In this document: piece after piece, positions 33,680 through 43,287 of the stretch
Numbering within the stretch: the stretch's first letter is position 1
Layout: every line of letters begins with the position of its first letter
NCBI GenBank assembly: GCA_022560025.1
Contig: JAFISE010000027.1
Location: 62,001 to 126,000, forward strand
Length of the DNA: 64,000 bases
Source of the DNA: Stagonosporopsis chrysanthemi
Taxonomy: Eukaryota; Ascomycota; Dothideomycetes; Pleosporales; Didymellaceae
Direction: 5' to 3'
Program-made: the position numbers and the translations under genes
The notes under the pieces: model-generated
Seen by the model: the letters and a program-made list of their open reading frames with translations, nothing else
Databases searched by the model: none
Told to the model about the DNA's origin: nothing

Positions 33680-35455
33680 TCAAGCACGGAACTTCCATGC
33701 TACATTGACAAAGCCTTCTCTTGGAGTGATTCTGACGCCCAGCCCCTTACCGTTGTCAACAGGCTTGACTGTACTGCTCGACAGACGGGGACCACGCATC
33801 TGCATATCTTCAAACTTCATGCCGATAGCCTCAATATCAAACCCAAGAAGCAGCACAGCTGCGCACGCCACGATTTCAGCAAATGCAAAGTTCCGCCCAG
33901 GACACAGATGCCGACCTGCGCCAAACGGCATGTAGGCTAGTTTACGGGCACGGTCCGCGTCGGTGGGCTTCGAAGTGGAAGCTATGAAACGGTCTGCTCG
34001 GAACTCTCCTACATCAGAGCCCCATGAACTGACGTTTCTGTGCGTGACGCCTGCTGGAAGCTGGATATCGACACCTTTCTTCAATAAATACGACTGACCG
34101 TCCTGATCCGTGACAGTCATGTCCTCTAGAATTCGTCGGTTACAGACAGTATGATTGCACAGACGTAAGGTCTCCCGGTAGCTACTGACCAGCAGCGGCA
34201 TCTTCGTCTCGAATGTGGCGATGTCCATAGTGATTGTTCTAGCACCTGTTGGGTTGGACTGAGATATCTCCACTGAAGTCGCAATCTCTTGTCGCAACTT
34301 CTCGATCAAAGATGGGTGTGGCAAAATATATAGAAGGAGCCAGTAAAGAGTGGGGATTGCGTTTAGGGTAGAAACAATGGGCAGGATACACTCGAAGAGG
34401 CCAATCTCTTCACCCGAAAAGCCATATTTTGTCAGTGTGTTGGCCCGGTTCGTTGTCACTGTTGCCGTTGTGGGGTCGGAAACATGATGGCCTTCGATAT
34501 AGTACTTTGACATAGCAGTCTGTACTTGCTCTCGCGCTCTGTACGGTTGTGGCATGGTGAGTGACGGGAACGGGAATAGCAAGAAATACGGCACGGCTTC
34601 TTCATAGATCCTAGAATCGCTTAGCTGGTTGAAATAGGCAGAACACAATTTCTCTCCCATGACTCACCAGCTTGCTTCAATCAACGACTTATCTCGAACG
34701 AAAGGATCATGGTCGCCATATAGAGCTTGTGTGGTGGCAAGCGTCATAACGTCGCGACACCAAAGGAAGAAATTCTCTACCACAAATGCTCCATCCTTTG
34801 TAACTCTCTCTTCTCCCGCATTACCAGGATCTGCAAATGCTTTGTGACTACTAATGGGATCTATCTTGGCTGCAAAGTCGGATAGCCAGCGTAAATTCAT
34901 CCTAGCCAAGCTCTCTGTGTGAAAGCCCTGGTGGATTGCATCTGTGAAGTCCTTGAAGATGGCGGGATCGCGGAGAATCTTATCGTAAGTGACTTGGCTC
35001 AGACCAAATACCTTTTGTGCGAATTCCGCCTGGATCGCGTCGAACGAGGCCGTATTATTACGAAGGACCTGCTGACATAGGTAGGGATCATACACGGCGT
35101 ACATCTTGCCGTTTAGCATTGGTAACGTAGCACATTTCGCCAAGCTGTATTTGTCGCTACGTCAAAGTGAGTACACAACATTCTACTACAAGTCGTTTGC
35201 GGCCGCTCACCTCAAAAAGTTGTGATAGCTAGTCTGAAGTCTGATGATGCCAACGATGTGTCCAATGAAGGGTATCCTTGACTTGATGGGAGGTGGTTCT
35301 TTTGGATCTAATGTTGGTGATACAATTCTCGTCAAAGCAAAAAGGGTGATTGTGATGATTATGACGGCGATCGTGGCTGATGCTCGGCCATAGATATTGT
35401 TGTCGAGAAGACTGGCAATGCGCCCAACCTGCTCAGCGAGTCTACCGCCCGACAT
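33680..35455 (-). CDS. Cytochrome P450, CYP7/8-like
   Basis: ER-anchored haem-thiolate enzyme. Three exons, 35455-35211, 35156-34668 and 34610-33680, give 554 aa. The start at 35455 puts the membrane helix (ASATIAVIIITITLFALTRI) about 25 residues in; an upstream in-frame ATG at 35680 would add 75 residues and is less likely. Seen: IPFIGHIVGIIR proline-rich hinge, SYRETLRL (ExxR), FRADRFI (PERF-like) and the haem loop FGAGRHLCPGRNFA with the Cys ligand. The I-helix reads LPIVSTLNAIPTLYW and lacks the usual acid-alcohol (D/E-T) pair. That matches the CYP7/CYP8 group (bile-acid and prostacyclin-type enzymes, and fungal relatives), some of which rearrange peroxides rather than use NADPH/O2. The substrate is unknown; sterol or oxylipin is a guess. 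Its neighbours do not indicate a pathway. Confidence 0.9.
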
Positions 35456-35792
35456 ATTTGTGGTTGGACAAAGACTGCAATGGTGCCCAGGTAACGTACT
35501 GTGTGGGTGAAGAGCAGTGTCATCGAAATTCGCCGTCTTTTGTGTAAGCTGAAGGTAAGCGCTAACGAATCTTGCGGGGTAAGCGCCACGGCGATGAAGC
35601 TTGTCACGCTGAGCGATTGATTCTGTAAACGCTAAAACCAGATTCGAAGTTGGGTTGAACGTGCTTTTGCCACAAGGCATCCAGGGGTCTGCTTACGTAC
35701 GTTACTATCTGCAAAAGATGCCGATTCCCCGTAACTATGTGAGACAGCACCAACCCAGCTTTGAACACAGCTGCCATGGATTCCAACAACCT
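35456..35792. other. P450 upstream region
   Basis: Upstream of the P450 and downstream of the F-box/LRR-like gene, both on the minus strand. An in-frame ATG at 35680 could extend the P450, otherwise nothing. Confidence 0.45.
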
Positions 35793-37456
35793 TCAAGCCT
35801 CAGACTTAACCAACCATCTTCCCTCGTCTCCCCCTCCCCCCAGAATCTCCTCATAGAACACCACATGCATCCCCCTCTCATGCCTAGCCCTAACCACCAG
35901 CCTTTCCCCTAGCCTGGTACTCTCATATGCCACCTTGCTTAGCCTCGTTAGCCTCCCCGTCGCTTTCCAGCGCCAAAACCGTATGCCCAGTGTTTCGAGC
36001 TGTGATCCAGTGCGGTCAGTAAAGGTTGTCCACAGGTGACGGATGGCGCAGTGCGCGTGCGCGTTGATGCATGCGTGGAGGGGTCGTTCGGAAAAGGGGG
36101 CGCGAATGGAGAGGTCGATGGAGCGGAGAGAAGGCAGAGGCGGGACGAAAGAGAAGTGGCCTGGGTCCTGGAGGGCCTGAGTCAGCACGTTTTTGGATGA
36201 GGTTGGGTAGGAGGTTACGTACGCCCCATGTGTAGCCTTCGCAATCGGGGCAGCGGTGGTAGCTTCGCAGATCAGGGAAGGCCATGTGGAGCGATCTTAG
36301 GGCGGTAAACTTGAACAGAAATTTGCGAATGTTGCCGTGGTAGAGGGGACCTTCGGCGTCTTCTTGTCGTGCTTGGAGGTGTAGATGGTGGAGGGTGGGT
36401 CCATGCACCTCTGTGAGTGTTTTGAAGAAGCCGAATCGTACATCTAGGTCGTCTACATGAAGCACAAGGCTCTTAAGTGAGGTTAGGCTGGCTATGAAGA
36501 TGGCACACGCCTCAAGGCGGAAGCCTCTTGGATCGTCTTCATTTGATGCGTATGAGATGTCTAAGTGCGAAAGATGAGGCAGGTAGTATTGGAATTCCCT
36601 GAAGAAGTTGATCGGATTGGAAGCGCCGAGTGTGAGGCTCTGGAGCTTGTTGCAGTTGATGCTCGCGAGCAAGCTTTTACAGTGGTCGATATCATAAGCG
36701 TAGCTCTTGCTGCGCAAACCGAGTGACACCAAAGCTGGTAATTCATCGCCGGGTTCAAGTGGAATTTGCAATCGATCCAGTGCCGCACCTTCCAAACGAC
36801 TGACATTAGGATCATGATGAGTGTCAAGACAAAGATGGCGAAGGCTAGGAAGTTGAAGCAGTGCTTGCTTGAGAGCGCCGAAGAGAGAGGTGCTGTTACC
36901 ACCAAGAAGTATAGCACACGGTATTGAGACATCCAAACGATACAGTGGTGGCATAGAAAGAAGTGTTTGGCCGACCAGTCTTACATTGGCACAGAGTTGT
37001 GTCTTGGGGAACCGTCGCTGCAAATCATTCAGAAGGTTGTGGGGTATCGGCGCGTCACAGTCCCAGCTGAAGGCGTCCAACCGCTGGATTTGACGAAGAC
37101 AATCTGCAATCAAGGCGGTGTTCAGACAACAGCTGTGTGCATCACCTTTGAAGTTGGCAATACGAAGATGCCGCACATGATGGCGTATTTTGTCAGAGGG
37201 ATCTGTTAGTCGTTCGGCCAGGCGGTAGGTGATCTGTTCGTGAGGTTCATCGTCGATGAGAGATACAGTTCTGTGAGCTACAGCATCGGCGAAATCTTTC
37301 AGGCGTGTTGAGGTCACTCGTAGACTTCGAAGAATGGTGGATCGCTCCAAGTACAGCTGCTCCATGTCAGTAACAAACCAGAACGTCGCGAGAAGTGCTT
37401 ACACAGTCAAGGATCAGATACAGCACATCATCGTCAAGATCCTCGAAGCCAGTCAT
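35793..37456 (-). CDS. F-box / leucine-rich repeat-like protein
   Basis: Exons 37456-37403, 37356-36223 and 36176-35793 give 523 aa. Exon 1 (18 codons, MTGFEDLDDDVLYLILDC) plus the start of exon 2 (LYLERSTILRSLRVTSTRL) makes an F-box-like helix pair; starting at the Met in exon 2 would cut it. The middle has repeated leucine-rich strands (LQSLTLGASNPINFF, HLSHLDISYAS, LKSLVLHVDDLDV, LHHLHLQARQED), as in fungal LRR-type F-box proteins that recruit substrates to SCF ubiquitin ligases. The domain between has several Cys-containing stretches (CPDCEGYTWG) before intron 2. The acceptor for exon 2 is ambiguous by one codon (GAG/CAG at 37357-37359). The substrate is unknown. It is divergently transcribed from the complex I subunit, sharing a 197-bp promoter. 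Confidence 0.72.
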
Positions 37457-37653
37457 GATCTTGCACTGGCGACATTGTTTAGATCACGACGAGCTCATAT
37501 ACGCATGCACATTTGAAGGATTATGAGGCAGCAACAGATGATGAGGGTGGAGGGCTAAGCCGTATTGAGTGCTAGCGTCCGCCCGGCAAGTTCCATCCTC
37601 GAAGCTCATCATTGCGAGCTCCGTCACAACCACCGCCAGTAACCCCACACACG

Positions 37654-38411
37654 ATGCAGTCGCTTCGCAGGACAGCAGTAACTGCTGCCCGGACGGGCCG
37701 AACCAGTCTCCCGCGCCAGTCGCGCCGCTACGCCCACGATGAGCACGCCCACGGCCACGCCGCCCCGGTCAACGAGTCTTTGGGCGTACGTCAACCCACC
37801 CATTGCGCGCGCACCACGCGCCGCGGAGCGCCGCGCAACATTGTCGGCACCTGAGAGTGCGCATGCTGACTCAATTGGACAGCGCGGATTCTTCTGGAGT
37901 GTCATCTGGATCCCCGCCGGCCTGGGTCTCTACCTTGTGTCCCAGAACTCGGACAAGGATCGACCCTTCCTTACTCGCCTGGTGGACAAGTACGCCGAAG
38001 TCGAGGAGAAGCGCACAAAGCGGAACGATCTCCACGTGCGCATGATTGAGCAGGCCGGCGAGGACCGTGTGCTGTTCATGAACGCCAAGCCCCAGGAATA
38101 CGTCGACATGAGGTTCCCGGAGTACGTACGCCCTGGAGACTGTCACAATCCACGATAGATGGCAGCATGGAGCGATTGTGCTGGAATGGGAAAGCATCAT
38201 TCAGCTAACACCCCACAGAATCATGAACAACGGCTCCCCCTACAACGTCCCCGCCGGCAGCCAGGTCCCCATGACCTCGGTGATTGAGAAGTACAAGAAG
38301 CTTGCGTATGAGGACAACGAGCGCAAGCTCGAGGCCCTGGCCAACAACGAGATCAAGAGCGAGCAGCCCTTCAGCAAGAACCACCTGCGAAAGTCGCCCT
38401 ATTCGGCCTAG
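37654..38411 (+). CDS. Mitochondrial complex I 17.8 kDa-type subunit
   Basis: Accessory membrane-arm subunit of NADH:ubiquinone oxidoreductase, known from Neurospora as the 17.8 kDa protein. Exons 37654-37785, 37883-38121 and 38219-38411 give 187 aa. The N-terminus is a mitochondrial presequence (MQSLRRTAVTAARTGRTSLP, Arg-rich, no acid). A His-rich stretch (DEHAHGHAAPVNESLG) is followed by a single membrane helix (FFWSVIWIPAGLGLYLV). The matrix/intermembrane tail carries the family pattern with RNDLHVRMIEQAGEDR, then NNGSPYNVPAGS, whose join at the second intron (FPEIMNNGS) is exact. The identification is from this layout and these motifs, with no enzymatic residues to confirm it. It shares a 197-bp divergent promoter with the F-box/LRR gene and converges on a small hypothetical gene. 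Confidence 0.82.
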
Positions 38412-38603
38412 ACGCAGAAGCAGGAAACGAAAGGCAAAGCTTGTATATACTGAGAAATGATATCCGTTTCATTCGTTGCTATATCTCTCGAATCTGACTT
38501 CTCCCCCTGCTTTGCCATCTATGCTGCCCGCCTCAGCCCCAGCATCTGCACCTCAACCCCTCCCTTTTCCCCCTTTCCCTCTCTCTATTCCAATTTCCTC
38601 CCC

Positions 38604-39026
38604 TCACTCTCTTCCACCTCTCGGGATCATCGCAACCTGTCCCCCAATTACATACACATCATACGGTCCCGCTGTCCCTATTCCACTCTCCTTCACGCTT
38701 TTCTCCACACTCCTCAAACCCCTCCGCACAGCTCTTAACGCCACCTTGCACAATCCCGAGCGCCTCGATGGCGGGATTCGCAGTTGTCGCTTGTGTTGTT
38801 GTTTCGCACAGATCATGGTGTCCGTGGATTCGAGGGAGGTGGTGGAGTCGCTGGAGTCGCGACGGAGCGTTCGTGGCGCCCCGTTTGGATTGATAGGCTT
38901 GTTTGCCGTCGCAGTTGTGAGTGCGGGAGTGGAAAGGCTGGTAACGGTAGGTGATAAGGTGTCGCGAAACCGGGAAGAGGGGAGGCGTGCGATGAAGCCG
39001 TGACTGGCGAAGTAGGCGGTTGGCAT
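38604..39026 (-). CDS. Small hypothetical protein
   Basis: Single-exon 140-aa frame read from the ATG at 39026; an earlier in-frame ATG at 39191 would give 195 aa but lies right next to a TATA-like AATATAAAG (minus, near 39205), so it is probably upstream of the transcript start. Features: MPTAYFASHGFIARLP start, an Arg/Ser-rich phosphorylatable stretch (RRDSSDSTTSLESTD), a basic helix (SGLCKVALRAVRRGLRSVEK) and a C-terminus GPYDVYVIGGQVAMIPRGG. The balanced composition of the C-terminal half looks like real protein. A competing frame on the same strand (38659-39288) is more His/Gln/Thr biased. I recognise no family. It converges on the complex I subunit gene. Confidence 0.42.
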   Translation of the reverse strand: MPTAYFASHGFIARLPSSRFRDTLSPTVTSLSTPALTTATANKPINPNGAPRTLRRDSSDSTTSLESTDTMICAKQQHKRQLRIPPSRRSGLCKVALRAVRRGLRSVEKSVKESGIGTAGPYDVYVIGGQVAMIPRGGRE

Positions 39027-40419
39027 TGTGGTGGGAGGTGGGGTTGGCGATGGGGGACTGGGACTGGATCTGGATAGGTGTGGATTGAATTTGGATTCTC
39101 TGGTGGGCAGCGTTGCTGAGTTTGAGAGACGGCAGAGTGTGTAGTCGTGCGACTGGGGTTGCTTGGGGTTGCGATGGTGCTGCTGATGCATCTGCTCGCA
39201 GCTTTATATTCACGTCATGCAGCGTTGTGGTTCGTATCTTCTTCACCGATCCCCTAGTCTTCACGCCAGGAAGCGGACGTATGGACATGTAGGCAGGGCA
39301 TTATTAATCGGCGTTGACTCACCATAAGTCTCTAATCTCTAACCTATGAAAAAGGCAAGGTCAATGAGGGGATGGAAGGGCTGGATAGGAAGGGCGGTGC
39401 TTATCGCCAGGCATTCAAGATGACGCCGCACTCTAAAGGAGGTACGCAAAGCATGGTGGTCAGCAGCCTACATACCACAGCGTCAGTACCGCAAAGTTGA
39501 GTAAGCGATCTTCCATTGAACACCGTTTGGCTGCTGGAGATAAGTGTTTGCGCAGTCAGCCACCACAGCCAAGACAGCATATGTCCGAGTATGTCATGAC
39601 ACAACCTTTTCAACACCATCAAGAGAAAATGACAGGCAACCCTTTTCCTCTGCGCCATGGATTCCATGCGAACGACCGTTGGACACACGACCCCTCTTCA
39701 TGATGTAACTGATGTACGCGCGCATGATCTCCAGTCCTCGTTTCACCTGCCTCCAGCGACACTCCCTGGAGCCGTTCACGGCGCTTCACGGCGCGAAAAA
39801 GATCGCTGTTTCATGGCGCGCGTACGCGCTGTGGCTGCGAGATGGTTGCTGAGCATTCGCAATGTGCCTAAGCTTGCGAAAGAGATTATCTATGAGGCAT
39901 GCAGGCAGTTAAGAATTGCAGCTACAAGCATACGTCACTTTGCTGGTTTGGTAGCTCGTTGCTGGGGTTGCGCCCCGCTTATTGCGAGCGGTGGTCACCG
40001 CTGATTGGCTGGGGCACTATTTCTCGAGCATAGCATCTGGTGAATGTACGAAGGTGAAGATGAGTGCGAGCAGTCTAGAGTAGAGATCAATGAGCGCCGG
40101 AAGCTTGTAGAGTTTTGACCACTCACCACTGACCGCAGCAGTCGGCAGCCAGCAGTCCAGCCACAGCACAGCACAGCACAGCAATCTCGTCTTGAAGAAG
40201 AAACTAACGCGCAATAGAAGATTTCTCGCGCCAGCACGCCGGCCGCAAGCAAGGTACGTCGATGTTTGGTGAAATTTGCTTTTGGTTGGAGAGGGAGACT
40301 GTCTCACCAACGCATTACTTTTGCCCTTGGACGGGTTTCAACCGCACGCATGTCTTTCCAGCGATGTCTCTCCATCGCACACACTCTCTGCCACGATGTG
40401 GATTCTCACCAACCTACAG
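39027..40419. other. Spacer before the coiled-coil gene
   Basis: Divergent upstream DNA. A TATA-like AATATAAAG (minus) is near 39205, and CACAGCACAGCACAGC-type short repeats are near 40165. A 115-aa plus frame (39657-40004) has no motif. No gene called. Confidence 0.45.
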
Positions 40420-41743
40420 ATGTCGGCGGAGAGCGATCGCCAGGCCGAGCGCAAGCCGTTCAGCCTGCCGGGTGTCGGCGCTGTCAAGAGGCAGGGACGA
40501 CCGAGTGGTCCTGCCGCCGCACTAGGCCAGATCGGTGAGTAAGGCCCAAACACACGGCCTGACAGCACCCGTCAATCTAGCTGTGCATAAACAGCTCTTA
40601 TTCACACCACCCGCTGCCCTTTCTGCGCGCTGCATTTTCCGCACCGCCGTCGTAGTGAAGAGCTTCGATGCTGACATGCTTGTGTGAGAACCAGCACCGC
40701 GAATCCCCGAGCTCAGCTTCCAGATCGTCGCCCAGTACTCGAGAGGGCGTGACATGAACGGGACGGCCGGTCCAAACAAAGAGGACGCCCACCGCACACC
40801 GCCCGCCGCACCCATGTCCCACACGTCGCACCGCAACCTCTCTGGACCGCTCGCCGTCGAGAACCCCAACATGGCCGCCGCACCAGTCTCACCCGTCTCC
40901 CCTAGCACGCAATGGGCGCGCCCAAACCCCCACAGCAACCCGCAGAGCACGCCGGGCAACTCCAAGACCTCTCAGTACATCGATAAGATCACTTCCGAGA
41001 ACGACCGTCTGCGACGAGAGCTGCGCGCTGAGAAGCTCGCTCGTGAAGACGAGGCCACTCGCATCTCAGCTGCCAAATCCAAGGCTGAGGACTCCCGGGC
41101 CGAGCTGCAACACCTGCAGCTGCTGACTGAGACAAATGCACGAGCGATTGAGCGAAAGGACAGGAAACTGGACGAGATGAAAGCTCTGGTTGAGGCTGAG
41201 GTCCACAGGAGGAAAGTAGCCGAGCAGAGGGCAGAGGAGGCACTGAAGATGCTGGGCGACACGCGATCAGAGACACAGCGCCAGCTTGCAACTGCATACG
41301 AGATGAAGCACATGGCAGACACCCAGCTAGAGACCGCACGAGACGGCTTCAAGCGTATGACCGAGGGCTACGAGAAGAAGATCAAGCACATCAGCGAGAG
41401 CATGAAAGAGCTGCGGAAGCAGCGCCTCGAAGACGCCGACAGGATCAAGCGGCAGGCGGTTGTCAGCGATCAGCTCCACCACGAGATATCACGCACCACA
41501 CGGACCGAGGGCGGCCTGACCAACTTGATGGACGAGTACAAGAAAGAACACAGGCTGGAGATGGACCATCTAATCCAGGAAGCACACAAGCTCAAGATGG
41601 CGTTACCGACAAGAGAGCGCGAGGCCGACCGACTGGTGCAGTCGCTAGAAGAAACGAGAGACAAGATGAAATGGGTGATTACCCAACACCAGCGCCAAAC
41701 AGAGCAGCGGCCACTGGAGCAGCGGCAGCCCGGGTACAGATAG
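40420..41743 (+). CDS. She3-like coiled-coil protein
   Basis: Exons 40420-40534 and 40695-41743 give 387 aa. The join (GQIGAPRIPELSFQIVAQYS) is in phase; an ATG 24 nt upstream (40396) is an alternative start. After a Pro/Ser-rich N-terminal third, from KTSQYIDKITSENDRLRREL onward (about residue 130) nearly the whole protein is a charged coiled coil. It contains blocks such as NARAIERKDRKLDEMK, EALKMLGDTRSETQRQLA, GYEKKIKHISESMKEL and VSDQLHHEISR, and ends with EETRDKMKWVITQ. The pattern matches filamentous-fungal proteins annotated as relatives of yeast She3, an adaptor linking mRNA/RNA-binding cargo to a type V myosin. That role is known only in yeast and is an inference here. A structural or cell-polarity role is the safe reading. 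Confidence 0.78.
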
Positions 41744-42922
41744 CTTGGGTCCCCGCATCTGTCGCTGCATACCTCACCACACGAGCAAGAAAACAGCGCC
41801 CTCAACACAAGCCAGAAGGGTTTATGGAGCAGATTCCTCCTCGCCAAACGGACGCCCCCAAACGTGGGCCTCAAATAGGCCGTCCCCGCCCGCTCATCGC
41901 CGCCACACGATACGACTGTCACGACAACAATTTTGCATTTGAAACGGGGTTCTGCAGCTTTTTCTTCAATCTGACAGGGCCCTGACGGGCGTTCACAGTA
42001 CAGCATTGGGTTGGGGCATGCGGTTGGAGTTGGAGTTGATATGGCATGGCAAGGCATGCTGATTGGGTTCTATTCTGCTCTTCTCTTTGTGCACTTTTTC
42101 AATTCGAGTACATGCCAGCGGGTTATCCACTATAAGAACCTGGGAGTATAAAGATTTTGGCGTTGTTGATCTAGAATTGCTCATTTGCTCTGTACGTCAG
42201 TGGGCTTCCATGTGTTGTAATCGACTGTCTGGAATTGCGCGACTCCCTCAAGTGCTGCTGTCGTTCCTTCGCCAGGGTCACGAGCGGAGGGAAGTGATAC
42301 AGATCAGGTGAGGAAGTTAAGCGTTGTCACAATGAGTCTGCAGCGGACTGTAATCTATGAGACGACATCATATAAACTACGGCAGTATGCTTTTAAAGCC
42401 TCAAAGAGCCGAAGGATCAAACATGGTATTTCGTGTTCGTTGATGGTTGTCTTGAGTGCCGTTCACACTCCTTCCCTGCAACATCGATGTGACTAAGCCG
42501 GGTTCAGACGTTCGCCTTTCGCCAAGCCTTCCGGCAGCGCATGATTCCAGTGCATGCTGTTCACATCTCACTCATCTCCATTGTCGCCAATGTCTCAGGC
42601 ACAATGAGGACCAGAAATGAATCGTTTGTCTATCCGCGGTATCGTACAATTATAACTTTTGCCATGAGCGTCCTTCTTTGCCATGATGTTGCCACATCTA
42701 ACGCCAGTACAGTGAATGCAAACAGTGTTCCGCCCGGGCTGAAATGCAGGAGACCTTCAACCTATTACCAATATTCGCCGGTAGATTTGATGTCAAGCAG
42801 AAGCGAAGCAGACCCGAGTAAGAAAGAAAGCGCCTTGCGTGTTTGAAAGCCTGCAAAGGGGTCAGCGGAATCGCGGCGTTCAGACGCTGCGAACACATAC
42901 CAGACATGATGAACTCCGTCTC
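41744..42922. other. Spacer, no gene seen
   Basis: Downstream of the She3-like gene and downstream of the CxxC microprotein. Short frames only. Confidence 0.5.
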
Positions 42923-43146
42923 TCAATTCACAGGTGTACCGCACTGCGGGCAGCATTTTCCGGGGATGACCCATACGGTGTCTCCACGCTCAAGGCAGGC
43001 GGGGCAACGGCGACCAGGAACCTGTCACAATCAGCTATGTTGGTCATCTTTGCTAACTGGGTCGGACATACCGGCATGGTGGTTATGCCTTCGGTCTCGT
43101 AGATGCACGGAATAGCGAACCTGTCGATGGAAGAGCGCAGGCACAT
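42923..43146 (-). CDS. 57-aa CxxC microprotein, spliced
   Basis: Two exons, 43146-43072 and 43021-42923, joined in phase 0 by a 50-nt intron with a GTATGT donor, a branch-like CTGAT and a GACAG acceptor. Exon 1 gives MCLRSSIDRFAIPCIYETEG then ITTMP; exon 2 begins VPGRRCPACLERGDTVWVIP, runs through CCPQCGTP and stops. The two pairs CPAC and CPQC, 15 residues apart, are a good zinc-ribbon-like knuckle, and two more Cys (residues 2 and 14) could add a second site. Upstream on the same strand are a TATA box (43282-43287) and a CT-rich leader of about 130 nt, a normal fungal promoter. No single ORF longer than 35 codons shows it. I recall similar short CxxC proteins in ascomycetes but no function; it could be nucleic-acid or protein binding. 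No neighbour explains it. Confidence 0.68.
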
Positions 43147-43281
43147 GGCAGTCCTTTTAGTCAGGGCAAGAGTCGTCCGAATTTGGAAGAGAAGAGTGAG
43201 CGTTTGAATGAGCGAGTGACTGAAGAGGTAAGAGAGAAGTGGAGCTGGCTGATGGAGAACCGAGTCGAGGAAAGGCGATAC

Positions 43282-43287
43282 TTTATA
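43282..43287 (-). promoter_or_regulatory. TATA box of the CxxC microprotein gene
   Basis: TATAAA (minus strand, within ACATATAAAGTATCG) about 137 nt before the ATG at 43146, followed by a CT-rich leader. Confidence 0.6.
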
